From assembly GCA_025060535.1 (NCBI GenBank), contig JANXCA010000016.1:1-32431 (forward strand): 32,431 bases of DNA. The letters are read 5' to 3'. Positions 24,322-32,431 of this stretch are shown here, one piece after another (the first letter of the stretch is position 1; each line of letters starts with the position of its first letter). Position numbers and translations under genes: made by a program. Origin of the DNA: Endomicrobiia bacterium. GTDB taxonomy: Bacteria; Elusimicrobiota; Endomicrobiia; DTEH01. The notes below the pieces were generated by a model that was not told the origin of the DNA, did not search any database, and worked only from the letters and a program-made list of their open reading frames with translations.

Positions 24322-24340
24322 TTTTTACACTTTGTAAAAA
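24322..24340 (-). terminator. Possible terminator after the cstA-like gene
   Basis: Perfect 8-bp arms TTTTTACA / TGTAAAAA with a 3-nt loop, followed on the minus strand by ATG and seven T residues. It lies 14 nt after the cstA stop in a 112-bp gap. The stem is AT-rich and weak, so it may instead be a protein-binding palindrome. Confidence 0.35.
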
Positions 24341-24353
24341 TTTTTGACATTTT

Positions 24354-25967
24354 TTAAAAAATTATTGTTTTTTCAATTGATTTTTTTATGACAAATATAG
24401 CTAAAAATAATAAAATTGTAGCTATAAATATAGTTATATCAAACAAAAATTGAGAAGTTTTAATATAGATAGTATAAATAAGTGCTGAAAGAGTCATAAA
24501 TAACATAAAAACCATAGGAAGTACTAAAAATAATAAATTATTATTCTTGTAGTTTTGCTTCTTCATCCATAAAAAAATAACCAAAAGAACCAAAGCAGCA
24601 AGCAGTTGATTTGTAGAACCAAACAAAGGCCAGATTACCCTCCAACAAGAAACAACATTTCCTGAGATATCTTTTATTTTAATGTTTAAAAGAATAATAG
24701 GTAAGACTAAAGAAATTAAAGTAGCAATCACTCTATTTAAAAAAGAATTCAAATTAAGTACTATTAGTTCTTGAAACACATATCTTGAAATTCTTGTAGC
24801 AGTATCAAGAGTTGTAAGAATAAAAGCAGAAATCGCAAGAAACCCAAGAAGTTCTCCTAACTTAGGATCTATTCCTAAAACACTTGAAAATTTAGCTAAA
24901 CCTAAAGCGTATATTTGTTGTGGGTTTTTAAGTTGTGTGTTTGTAGGTAAAATCATCAAAGTAGCTAAAGCTACACAGGCAACAATTCCTTCTAAAATCA
25001 TTCCGCCATAACCTACAAATTTTGCATTTTTCATATTATCCAATTGCTTTGAAGTTGTACCTGAAGAAACAAGTGAATGAAACCCAGAAATAGCTCCACA
25101 TGCAACTGTTATAAATAAAAAAGGCACAAGTGGGCCTATCGATTTTGAATAAAAACTTACAAATCTATTATATAAAATTTCATTTCTACCAAATATAATT
25201 CCTATCACTCCTACTATTACACAAAAATACAAAAAATAACTTGAAAGATAATCTCTCGGCTGAAGTAAAATCCACACAGGAAGTATAGAAGCAAAAAAAC
25301 AATATATAAGAAGAACCAAAATCCAAACTTGTTTAGTTAAAAACACAATCTTATAATTAAAACTAATTATTATTCCTAAAATAATTAAAGCCAAAGCAAC
25401 CATAGTTGAAAAAGTAAGTTTTAATTTTAATTTATAAAGCAAAACTCCAAAAATCAAAGCGACACATACATACCACATACTTACCTGAGCTACAGATGCC
25501 TCAGCTGAAAATGTATCAGAAGCAATATCAGTAAAAACAGCAATCACATACATTAATGAAAACCATATAAAAATAAGAAAAACTTTATAGGTTGTTTTAT
25601 CTATATATTTATTTGCTATCTCTGCAATTGTCCTACCATTATGACGGGCAGAAATAACAAGTGAAAAAAAATCATGTAGTCCACCTACAAAAATCGTACC
25701 TAAAACAATCCACAGCAAAGTCGGCAACCACCCAAAACTTAATCCAGCCAAAATAGGACCAACTATAGGACCAGCACCTGCTATGGATGAAAAATGATGC
25801 CCTAAAAGAACTAATTTATTAGTGGGCACAAAATCAACCCCATCTTTGTATCTTCTTGAAGGGACTTCTTCTGATTCTTCTATATTTAATTTTTTTTCTA
25901 AAAATCTGCCATAAATGAAATAAGCTAATAAAAAAATACTAATCACTATAAGAAGATACGCTGCCAT
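24354..25967 (-). CDS. cstA: CstA family carbon-starvation transporter
   Basis: 537 residues and about 15 hydrophobic helices. The N-terminal hallmarks of CstA are clear: DGVDFVPTNKLVLLGHHFSSIAGAGPIVGPILAG (about 43-76), GGLHDFFSLVISARHNGRTIAEIA, and later ASILPVWILLQPRDYLSSY and SGFHSLVSSGTTSKQ. The C-terminal WPLFGSTNQLLAAL also fits. CstA-type proteins import peptides or pyruvate across the inner membrane, usually under carbon limitation; which of these applies here cannot be told from sequence. It is shorter than the E. coli protein, like many bacterial and archaeal members. The gene lies between the glycan-synthesis cluster and the mannan locus with its own AAAGGAG Shine-Dalgarno. Confidence 0.93.
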   Translation of the reverse strand: MAAYLLIVISIFLLAYFIYGRFLEKKLNIEESEEVPSRRYKDGVDFVPTNKLVLLGHHFSSIAGAGPIVGPILAGLSFGWLPTLLWIVLGTIFVGGLHDFFSLVISARHNGRTIAEIANKYIDKTTYKVFLIFIWFSLMYVIAVFTDIASDTFSAEASVAQVSMWYVCVALIFGVLLYKLKLKLTFSTMVALALIILGIIISFNYKIVFLTKQVWILVLLIYCFFASILPVWILLQPRDYLSSYFLYFCVIVGVIGIIFGRNEILYNRFVSFYSKSIGPLVPFLFITVACGAISGFHSLVSSGTTSKQLDNMKNAKFVGYGGMILEGIVACVALATLMILPTNTQLKNPQQIYALGLAKFSSVLGIDPKLGELLGFLAISAFILTTLDTATRISRYVFQELIVLNLNSFLNRVIATLISLVLPIILLNIKIKDISGNVVSCWRVIWPLFGSTNQLLAALVLLVIFLWMKKQNYKNNNLLFLVLPMVFMLFMTLSALIYTIYIKTSQFLFDITIFIATILLFLAIFVIKKSIEKTIIF

Positions 25968-25991
25968 TTTTTTCTCCTTTTGCTTTTGTGA

Positions 25992-27398
25992 TTAAAATAT
26001 AACATCGTCTTCTAATTTTACTATATCATCCTCTAAAAGATATCTTCCTTGACTTAATTCTACCATTTCAAGGATTTTTGTTTTAGAAGGATTTTTTAAT
26101 CTATGAGGTACTCCCTTTTCAACTTTAAAAGTCTCGCCATTTTTAAGAGTTATTACTTTATCTTTATAGGTAATCTCAGCTACCCCAGAAACCACAAACC
26201 ACATCTCAGAACGTTTTAGATGTTTTTGTAAACTTATCTTTTTTTGAGGCAAGATATTTATAAGTTTTAATTTATAACTTTCTTTTTGAAGAAGAATAGT
26301 ATAAAATCCCCAGGGCCTTTGAACTGTTTTGTGATATTTTGTAGTATCATTTTTTATCTTTTCTACAATCTCTTTTAGTTTGGATATATAATTTTTATTA
26401 ATTATTAACAAAGCATCTTCTGTATCCACCACTATTAAATTATCCAAACCAACACTTACTATTAAACGCTTATCACCAAAAACTATTGAATTTTTACTTT
26501 CAAAATCCACATTTTTTTTAGAAATAAAAATGTTATTATTTTTGTCTTTTTTATATATTCTTTCTAAAGCCAACCAACTTCCTACATCATCCCAAAAAAT
26601 ATCATTTAAAGCTAACATTACAAGTTTATTTGTTTTTTCTATTATACCCTTATCAATAGATACTGGGTTAATTTTGTTATAAAAGGTTTCAGTTTTTTCA
26701 AAATCCAAATTTTCAAAAATTTCATATAAACTTCTTTGGTATAATTTTAACTCCTCAAAAAAGGTTTTCAAACTAAAAAAAAATATACCTCCATTCCAAT
26801 AGACATTACCAGCCTCTATAAGATTTTTGGCTAAATCAAAGTTTGGTTTTTCTATAAACTTTTCTACTTTATATACATTATCTTCATCATCATTTATTAT
26901 TTTTTCTTTTACCTCAATATAACCATAATCTGTTTCAATCCTTGTAGGTTTTATACCAAATATAACAATGTTGTTTTGTTGGGCAAGTTTTTTTGCTTTT
27001 TTGACATATTTTGAAAATTTATTCAAAGGCCTAATAATGTGGTCGGAAGGAAAAATTCCGACAACTTCATCTTCTTTTAAACATTTATTTCTTCTAACAT
27101 AATAACATCCTAAACTAATAGCAGGAAGGGTATTTTTTACTTCTGGTTCTGAAATTATGTTAGTAAAAGGATACTTTATATTTAAATCTTGAATAGCTTC
27201 TTTGATTAGAAATTTATATTCTTTATTAACAACTATGAAAATTTTTTCTAAAGGAGTAAATTTTTTAACTCGTAGAAAAGTTTGTTGAAAAAGTGAGTAT
27301 TTTTTATTCCCAATTTTAAGTAAAAACTTAGGGAAAAATTTTCTTGAAAGGGGCCAAAGTCTACTACCAGCTCCTCCTGCTAAAATTATAGAAATCAT
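25992..27398 (-). CDS. manC: Mannose-1-phosphate guanylyltransferase / mannose-6-phosphate isomerase (bifunctional)
   Basis: 468 residues, the normal length for bifunctional ManC/AlgA. The nucleotidyltransferase half (1-340) begins ISIILAGGAGSRLWPLSRKFFPK (2-24) and has IFPSDHIIRP (115-124), the sugar-phosphate motif FIEKPN (181-186), NGGIFFF (202-208) and WDDVGSWLAL (269-278). The isomerase half is a cupin (about 355-455) beginning RPWGFYTIL, with likely metal ligands Q391, H393, E398 and H432. It makes GDP-mannose from mannose-6-phosphate via mannose-1-phosphate; the phosphomannomutase is not in the window. Its ATG shares ATGA with the stop of... the upstream GT4 gene ends here (4-nt overlap). 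It could also use mannose-1-phosphate released by the GH130 enzyme encoded at 4845-5771. Confidence 0.94.
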   Translation of the reverse strand: MISIILAGGAGSRLWPLSRKFFPKFLLKIGNKKYSLFQQTFLRVKKFTPLEKIFIVVNKEYKFLIKEAIQDLNIKYPFTNIISEPEVKNTLPAISLGCYYVRRNKCLKEDEVVGIFPSDHIIRPLNKFSKYVKKAKKLAQQNNIVIFGIKPTRIETDYGYIEVKEKIINDDEDNVYKVEKFIEKPNFDLAKNLIEAGNVYWNGGIFFFSLKTFFEELKLYQRSLYEIFENLDFEKTETFYNKINPVSIDKGIIEKTNKLVMLALNDIFWDDVGSWLALERIYKKDKNNNIFISKKNVDFESKNSIVFGDKRLIVSVGLDNLIVVDTEDALLIINKNYISKLKEIVEKIKNDTTKYHKTVQRPWGFYTILLQKESYKLKLINILPQKKISLQKHLKRSEMWFVVSGVAEITYKDKVITLKNGETFKVEKGVPHRLKNPSKTKILEMVELSQGRYLLEDDIVKLEDDVIF

Positions 27399-28516
27399 AA
27401 ATGTTGAATAAACTCTTTAAATTCTTTTATAAATCTTTCTTTACTAAATTTCAACGCTTGCTGTTTTATTTTTTTAGGATCAAAACTTAAATTTTCAAAC
27501 TTTAAAACTGCCTCTATTATGTCTTCAGGAGTTTGATTATCAAAAAAAACTCCGGTTTCTTCTGTCACTGTTTCTAAAACTCCGCCTTTTCTATATGCAA
27601 TAACCGGGACCCCAGCTGCTTGTGCTTCAACAGGTACTATTCCAAAATCTTCTTCTGTTGGGAAAATTAAAGCTTTAGCATGTTGATATAAACACCTAAG
27701 TTTTTCATTATCCAACCAACCAAGAAATTCAATATTTTTAAAACCTTCAGCTAATGATTTTAAGTACTTTTCTTGCTGTCCACATCCAACTATTTTTAAG
27801 TTTCTTTTTAGTTTTTTAAACGCTTCTATTACTATATCTATTTTTTTATAAGGAGCAAAAGCAGAAACTACTAAATAATAGTTGTTTATATTTAAGCAGT
27901 CATAGTTTAGAGGAGTTGATAAGGAAAAAAAATTTACATCTACAGGTGGATATATAACAACTGCATCACGATTATAGATTCTTTTTATTCTTTCTTTAAC
28001 ATTATTAGAATTTGAAATAAAGAAATCAACATTCTGTGCAGTTTTTATATCCCATATTTGGAGTGGTTTTCTTAAAATTTTCATTATTAACTTTACTAAA
28101 ACTGATGTGTTAGAAGCACTCCCAAAATATAACTCATACATATCCCAGATATATCTCATTGGTGTATGACAATAACATATATGTAGTGTAGTTTTTCCTA
28201 CTTTAACACCTTTTGCAACACAATGACTTGAACTTATAACTAAATCATAGTTTGATAAATCAAACTGACTTATTGCTAATGGCATTAAAGGTAAAAAATA
28301 TCTATAGTTTTTTTCCACATCAGGTAGTTTTTGAATAAATGAAGTATAAATTCTTCTATTTTGTATAATTTTTGATACACTATTAGGTATGTAAACCAAA
28401 GTGTAAAGATCAGCTTCAGTGAAAATCTCACATATCGCTTCAAGTACTTTCTCTCCACCGCGCATCCCTGTAAGCCAATCATGAACTAAAGCTACTTTTA
28501 AATTATTCAGTTTCAT
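27395..28516 (-). CDS. GT4 glycosyltransferase (WbaZ-like, probable mannosyltransferase)
   Basis: 373 residues with a GT-B fold. The N-terminus reads VALVHDWLTGMRGGEKVLEA (8-27), followed by ICYCHTPMRYIWDMY (113-127), which is typical of WbaZ-like enzymes of O-antigen and capsule clusters. The C-terminal half has VIYPPVDVNFF (187-197), the hinge SAFAPYKKIDIVIEAF and the donor-binding EEDFGIVPVEAQAAG with the E-x7-E pair E289/E297. It should transfer a sugar from a nucleotide donor, plausibly GDP-mannose made by the ManC encoded immediately downstream, onto a lipid-linked surface glycan. It overlaps the manC gene by 4 nt and the ligase gene by 14 nt. Sugar and linkage are inferred. Confidence 0.9.
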   Translation of the reverse strand: MKLNNLKVALVHDWLTGMRGGEKVLEAICEIFTEADLYTLVYIPNSVSKIIQNRRIYTSFIQKLPDVEKNYRYFLPLMPLAISQFDLSNYDLVISSSHCVAKGVKVGKTTLHICYCHTPMRYIWDMYELYFGSASNTSVLVKLIMKILRKPLQIWDIKTAQNVDFFISNSNNVKERIKRIYNRDAVVIYPPVDVNFFSLSTPLNYDCLNINNYYLVVSAFAPYKKIDIVIEAFKKLKRNLKIVGCGQQEKYLKSLAEGFKNIEFLGWLDNEKLRCLYQHAKALIFPTEEDFGIVPVEAQAAGVPVIAYRKGGVLETVTEETGVFFDNQTPEDIIEAVLKFENLSFDPKKIKQQALKFSKERFIKEFKEFIQHL

Positions 28517-30383
28517 AAAAATTTAAAACAATACCTCTTCTTCTATAATCTTTGCCGATAAATGGAAAAATATATCTTAAAATGCCTGCTTCATAAAAAA
28601 CTACTTTAGGTACAATTTTCAATGTTGAAAATTTATATTGGTCTAAGGGTATTTCTATTTTTTCCCATCTATCTTTATCTAAAATTATTTTATCATATAA
28701 TTTATTATCTAAAAAAACAGCAACTTCTTGTTCTTTTTTGATTACTCTATTAACTTCAAAAATAATTTTTTTCTTGTTAAAACCTTTTATATTGAAAATC
28801 GCATATTTATCTGTCCAATAACCTTCTTTTTCCTCAAATTTTTCTTTTTCATATATACCAGCATAATTTCTGTATTTAAATATGTCAAAACTTCTAAGTT
28901 TATTGTAATTATAATAAATGGATGTAACAAAAAATATCAAAATCAAACTACTAAGAAAATACTTAATTAATTTAAATTCCTTTTTATCTTTCACACATAT
29001 TAAAGATAATAACAACCAAAATAAAATAGAAATCTCTTCAGAATCTAAATGGTGGCCAAATATAGAAACTATTAAAAAACTGATTAAACTTAAAGAGATT
29101 ATTATTTCAAAGTATTTTCTTTGAATTAGATAATAAAAAAAAGATCTAAATATAATATATATTACTGCTAAAAAAACTAAAAAACCCAAAATACCTATCT
29201 CTGCAAGATAATGCAAATAGGTATTACAAGCATTATCAGATAATGCTTCCTTTTTGGTAAAATTATAAAAATTTATATAATAACTTTTAATACCATGGCC
29301 TACTAATACATTACTTAAAAACATATCTATCGCTGTAGACCAGTATATTTTTCTAATATTCAAATCAGAATTAATATCAGTAGTTAATATTCTTCTTAAA
29401 CCTGGATTATGAAAAATTTTACTTATAAGAAAAACAAAAAATAAAAAAACAAAAATAGATATAAGAAATTTCAAAAAAGTAATTAAAGGTTTTTTACTAT
29501 AGATTATAAAAACAGACACTATTAAAAACAAGTTTATAATAACACTTACAGCAGCACTTCGTGTACCAGATAATAATAAACTTATTGTACAAAAAATTAT
29601 TAAAATAATAAAAATCATTCTATATACAAAACTCTTAGTCTTAAAAACATAATAAAACAAAATTGGTAAAAACAATGAAATAGCTATTCCAAATGAATTA
29701 AAATTAGAAAAAAATCCATTTATTCTCTCAAACCAAGGATAAATATAACCAAAGTTCCCTTTAAGGATTCTAAAATGTTGTAAAATACCTCCTATACAAG
29801 AAATAATAAAACCTACAGTAAGATAAACTAATATATTATTTACTACTTTTTCATCTTTAAAGAACAAATTAATTAGAAATACGGAAGCACTAACTATAAA
29901 GGGTAAAAAGAAATAACCCACCACATGAAATGTCATATGAAAACTCAACTCTCCTTTAACATTAACAGCATAAACAATTCCTGGATAATTAAGATATAAA
30001 AAACTCCAAAAAGTAGCCAAAAGATTTATTATGAAAAACGAAACGGCAATCCAAATAGTGGTTTTATAATCTCTATAAGTCTGAATGATTTTCTGATCAA
30101 ATTTTTTAGTCAATATAAATCCCAACAATGTGAGTAAACTCATCAAAGAACTAACTGGATAAAAATGCGGTGATAATCTTGCAAATCCATTCGCAACAGG
30201 CAAGTATAAACCTACTATAGAGTAATCCTTAGCTAATAAACCATAAAAAAAACTAAAAATACATAATCCTAAAACCCACCAATTAAAGCTCAACCTATCA
30301 AGTGGAGGACATACTTCTAAAAAAAATATAAGGGTAAATATCCAAAAGAAAACTATTCCTAATTTTAAATATTTAACTTTCAA
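28503..30383 (-). CDS. O-antigen ligase/polymerase family membrane protein (Wzy/WaaL-like) with C-terminal soluble domain
   Basis: 626 residues with about 12 hydrophobic helices (10-495). The Wzy_C-like core is visible: FSNFNSFGIAISLFLP (225-240), LLLSGTRSAAVSVIINL (269-285), a large periplasmic loop, and VGHGIKSYY...LSDNACNTYLHYLAEIGILG (361-400), ending GHHLDSEE. These proteins polymerise or ligate surface glycans at the periplasmic face of the inner membrane. An extra soluble segment of about 130 residues (495-626), probably beta-rich and carrying IFEVNRVIKKEQEVAVFLDNKL, is appended and not part of the usual family. Polymerase versus ligase cannot be decided here. Overlaps the GT4 gene by 14 nt and the GT2-GT9 gene by 11 nt. 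Confidence 0.88.
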   Translation of the reverse strand: MKVKYLKLGIVFFWIFTLIFFLEVCPPLDRLSFNWWVLGLCIFSFFYGLLAKDYSIVGLYLPVANGFARLSPHFYPVSSLMSLLTLLGFILTKKFDQKIIQTYRDYKTTIWIAVSFFIINLLATFWSFLYLNYPGIVYAVNVKGELSFHMTFHVVGYFFLPFIVSASVFLINLFFKDEKVVNNILVYLTVGFIISCIGGILQHFRILKGNFGYIYPWFERINGFFSNFNSFGIAISLFLPILFYYVFKTKSFVYRMIFIILIIFCTISLLLSGTRSAAVSVIINLFLIVSVFIIYSKKPLITFLKFLISIFVFLFFVFLISKIFHNPGLRRILTTDINSDLNIRKIYWSTAIDMFLSNVLVGHGIKSYYINFYNFTKKEALSDNACNTYLHYLAEIGILGFLVFLAVIYIIFRSFFYYLIQRKYFEIIISLSLISFLIVSIFGHHLDSEEISILFWLLLSLICVKDKKEFKLIKYFLSSLILIFFVTSIYYNYNKLRSFDIFKYRNYAGIYEKEKFEEKEGYWTDKYAIFNIKGFNKKKIIFEVNRVIKKEQEVAVFLDNKLYDKIILDKDRWEKIEIPLDQYKFSTLKIVPKVVFYEAGILRYIFPFIGKDYRRRGIVLNFYETE

Positions 30384-32253
30384 CTATATGCCACTCCCAA
30401 TCTTTTAAAAAAACTTTTGCCGGTTTATCTTCTATCCAAATTTCTTTTATATTTTTATTATTTAACAACTTATCAACAGCCTTAAATACTGCTTCCACAC
30501 TTATATAAGAAGTACAGTTTATATTTTTTTTACAAAACTTTAACCCACAAGGTACTTCACAAGACATTCTTGAATGAACACAGATATAACTGCTACATCT
30601 TGGTTCAGAAGTTTTTGGGTGAGTGTTTCCAAATAAAGCCACAACAGGAATATCTACCGCAGAAGCCAAATGCATAGGGCCTGAATCTAAACCAATAAAC
30701 AACTGTGATTTCTTAATTAAAGCAGCTGTTTCTTTTATGCTTAACTTACCTGCTAAATTAAATATATAACCAGAAGAAATTCCTTTTGCTTCATCTTTAC
30801 CTCCAACAATAATTACATACAGACCATATTTTTTATGTATTTTCTCTAAAAGCTCCAACCACTTTTTTTCTTCCCAGTTTTTAAGCCTCCAACCAGCATT
30901 TGTATGTGCTACTATAAATTGTTTGTCTTTTAAACCAAGATTTTTAAGTATGTCTTCTATTTTATAAATATTTCTTGATTCAATGTTTATATAATATCTC
31001 GGATCTTTAAGCGGATAAACTTTAGCCATAGAAGCATAAAAATCACATAAATGCAAAGATGTCCTTCTATATTCAGGATAGTGATCAAGACAATTAAGCT
31101 GATAGACCTTAAACCATTCAAATTCTTTAACAAATTTTGCAGTGATTAAATCATATATCTTATATGGAGCTAAATTAGGAAGCATTGTTTTTTTAATAGT
31201 AATTAACTCGTCTATAAATGGTAATCCATCAAAAACTTCACTCCAAGGTTCTAAACTCACAACTACAATTTTATATTTGGGGAATTTTTCTTTAAGTGCC
31301 TTTATAACAGAACTACACATTATCACATCACCCATAGACATAAGTTTTATAACCAAAATTTTGTCATTATTGTTGTTTTTTTTAACCCATTTATTTAAAA
31401 AAATTTTTTCATCGTATATTTTTGGAAATTTATTATATTTAAAATGTCCTAAATTAAAAGAATCTATATATAGAACTTTTATACTGTTATCCTTTAGAAC
31501 TTTATAACCTAATGTGGTTGCTTTCATTAGTAAATCGTATTTATAATAAAAATTATTATATTCCTCATCAAACCCATTTAATTTTTCAAATATATGTTTT
31601 TTAATTGTTATTAAACTTATTTTTTGACTAGCTAATTCTTCTAAATTTTTAATTTCTACAAAATTATTTTTTTCTTTTTTTAAAAAACTAAAATAAAAAT
31701 TCACAAGAATATATAAGTTATAGATAATTAACTTTAGTAAAATATTATAAAATCTATTTGTATTCCTTTTTGTCTTAATAAAATAGTAAAGAAATTTTAG
31801 AGGTTTTAGAAAATAGTATATAAAGTTTAAAACTAAAAAAACTTTAGTTTCTATTTTCTCACTTATTGTTAAATTTATACTATTTACTAAAGCCACATCT
31901 AAGTCTTTAAATTTTAAAAAATTAGAAATCATTTTATCTATGTAAACTTTCTTTAAAAAACTATATGTATCTAAAAATACCAAAAATTCTCCACTTGAAA
32001 ATTTAGCTGCATAATTATAAATAGCAGGGTAGCTAAATTTAAAAGGAAAAGGTAAAATTTTACAACCTAACTTCTTTAATTGATAAAAATTTTCTACCAC
32101 ATCCTCTTCAAAATTTGAGTTATCAACTATTATTACTTCATATTTTTTATCTCTAAGAAAAGGTTTTATATTCTTTTTTATAAAAAATATTCCTTTTAAA
32201 AGTGGATTATATCCATATGGTATTATAATAGAAACTTTTGGACTCATACACAT
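30373..32253 (-). CDS. GT2-GT9 fusion glycosyltransferase
   Basis: 626 residues. Residues 1-270 look like a GT2 (GT-A) domain: KVSIIIPYGYNPLLKG, EVIIVDNSNFEEDV, FSYPAIYNYAAKFSSGEFLVFLD. The usual metal-binding D-x-D region is replaced by FLDTYS (94-98) and the ED of the later catalytic block by YKYD, so the domain may be inactive. Hydrophobic stretches at 138-192 are unusual for GT2. Residues 295-600 are a GT9 domain: KILVIKLMSMGDVIMCSSVIKAL (298-320), VAHTNAGWRLKNW (448-460), IIVGGKDE, IGLDSGPMHLASAVDIPVVALFG (520-542), and a Cys-rich CEVPCGLKFCKKNINC tail (565-580). GT9 enzymes add heptose-type sugars. The start could be M1 or M3. It overlaps the ligase gene by 11 nt. Confidence 0.85.
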   Translation of the reverse strand: MCMSPKVSIIIPYGYNPLLKGIFFIKKNIKPFLRDKKYEVIIVDNSNFEEDVVENFYQLKKLGCKILPFPFKFSYPAIYNYAAKFSSGEFLVFLDTYSFLKKVYIDKMISNFLKFKDLDVALVNSINLTISEKIETKVFLVLNFIYYFLKPLKFLYYFIKTKRNTNRFYNILLKLIIYNLYILVNFYFSFLKKEKNNFVEIKNLEELASQKISLITIKKHIFEKLNGFDEEYNNFYYKYDLLMKATTLGYKVLKDNSIKVLYIDSFNLGHFKYNKFPKIYDEKIFLNKWVKKNNNNDKILVIKLMSMGDVIMCSSVIKALKEKFPKYKIVVVSLEPWSEVFDGLPFIDELITIKKTMLPNLAPYKIYDLITAKFVKEFEWFKVYQLNCLDHYPEYRRTSLHLCDFYASMAKVYPLKDPRYYINIESRNIYKIEDILKNLGLKDKQFIVAHTNAGWRLKNWEEKKWLELLEKIHKKYGLYVIIVGGKDEAKGISSGYIFNLAGKLSIKETAALIKKSQLFIGLDSGPMHLASAVDIPVVALFGNTHPKTSEPRCSSYICVHSRMSCEVPCGLKFCKKNINCTSYISVEAVFKAVDKLLNNKNIKEIWIEDKPAKVFLKDWEWHIVES

Positions 32254-32272
32254 CTTTGTTTATGCTAATATG

Positions 32273-32431
32273 CTAATTTAACTTTGTACCTAAAACTGCA
32301 TAATCGGGATAAATTCTTATATCGTGTCTATCTTGCAAACTATTATATGAATGAGTTAAATATAAAACAAAGACATCTTTAAAACCAACAAATTCTAAAT
32401 ACATACTAATAAATTCTGGCATCAATGGCAG
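32273..32431 (-). CDS. C-terminal end of a probable SAM methyltransferase (partial, runs off right edge)
   Basis: An open minus-strand frame from the right edge to a TAG at 32275-32273 gives 52 residues: LPLMPEFISMYLEFVGFKDV, then FVLYLTHSYNSLQD, and an end in YPDYAVLGTKLN. This resembles the tail of class I SAM-dependent methyltransferases found inside glycosyltransferase clusters, where a P-x-F...L-x-x-x-GF-K-D-V helix is followed by a final DYAVIG-K strand. It lies 19 nt upstream of the GT2-GT9 gene, so it is probably the preceding member of the same operon. Only the tail is present, hence moderate confidence. Confidence 0.55.
   Translation of the reverse strand: MPLMPEFISMYLEFVGFKDVFVLYLTHSYNSLQDRHDIRIYPDYAVLGTKLN

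Noticed and set aside
24344-24349. TTGACA hexamer on the plus strand as a promoter
   Set aside because: It would drive transcription antisense into cstA, no matching -10 with normal spacing is convincing, and no plus-strand gene follows.
1-32431. Insertion sequences, attachment sites or tRNA-linked island ends
   Set aside because: No transposase or integrase motifs, no terminal inverted repeats with target duplications and no tRNA-like cloverleaf were seen.

Overview
The window is a very AT-rich stretch (roughly 30% GC by eye) in which every credible gene lies on the minus strand, so transcription runs from right to left. The organism is a diderm bacterium. It encodes an outer-membrane beta-barrel with a terminal aromatic residue, a PorV/PorQ-like barrel, three lipoproteins, an O-antigen-type ligase/polymerase and a GT9 (heptosyltransferase-like) protein. 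C-terminal FlgD-like/T9SS-like domains on secreted hydrolases, together with the codon bias and gene mix, suggest an uncultivated candidate-phylum lineage (WOR-3, Omnitrophota or a similar group) rather than Bacteroidota. This assignment is inference. No ribosomal RNA or other marker gene is present to settle it.

Right end (32431 to about 25992): a surface-glycan cluster. It holds the tail of a methyltransferase-like gene, a GT2-GT9 fusion, a Wzy/WaaL-type membrane protein, a GT4 glycosyltransferase and ManC (GDP-mannose synthesis). Three of the internal junctions overlap by 4-14 nt. CstA, a carbon-starvation/peptide or pyruvate transporter, and an odd exported zinc-ribbon protein follow (25967 to 23540).

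Centre (23504 to 4472): a mannan or mannoside utilisation locus built like a PUL but without SusC/SusD. It encodes two lipoproteins made of divergent InlB-type repeats plus a shared C-terminal beta-sandwich that is probably a carbohydrate-binding domain. It also encodes a PorV/PorQ-like protein, a GH5_8-type endo-mannanase with three InlB repeats and a sorting-like C-terminus, a TMTC-like membrane glycosyltransferase with TPRs, and two DUF5060/GH5-like hydrolases. The uptake part is an outer-membrane barrel and an ABC importer (binding lipoprotein, two permeases, MsmK/UgpC-type ATPase). Inside the cell act a GH130 phosphorylase and a small phosphomannose-isomerase-like cupin. The proposed flow is: mannan is cut outside, oligosaccharides pass the barrel and the ABC importer, GH130 releases mannose-1-phosphate, and this feeds glycolysis or, through ManC next door, GDP-mannose for the surface polysaccharide.

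Left end (3325 to 1): a signalling module follows the ATPase gene by 9 bp. It has a membrane GAF histidine kinase, a stand-alone receiver and a GAF-GGDEF diguanylate cyclase with intact A- and I-sites, and then the start of an unrecognised gene. No DNA-binding regulator of the sugar locus is visible. Intergenic gaps are short, the largest being 157 bp and 112 bp. The 157-bp gap holds two inverted repeats. No tRNA, rRNA, CRISPR array or insertion sequence was seen.
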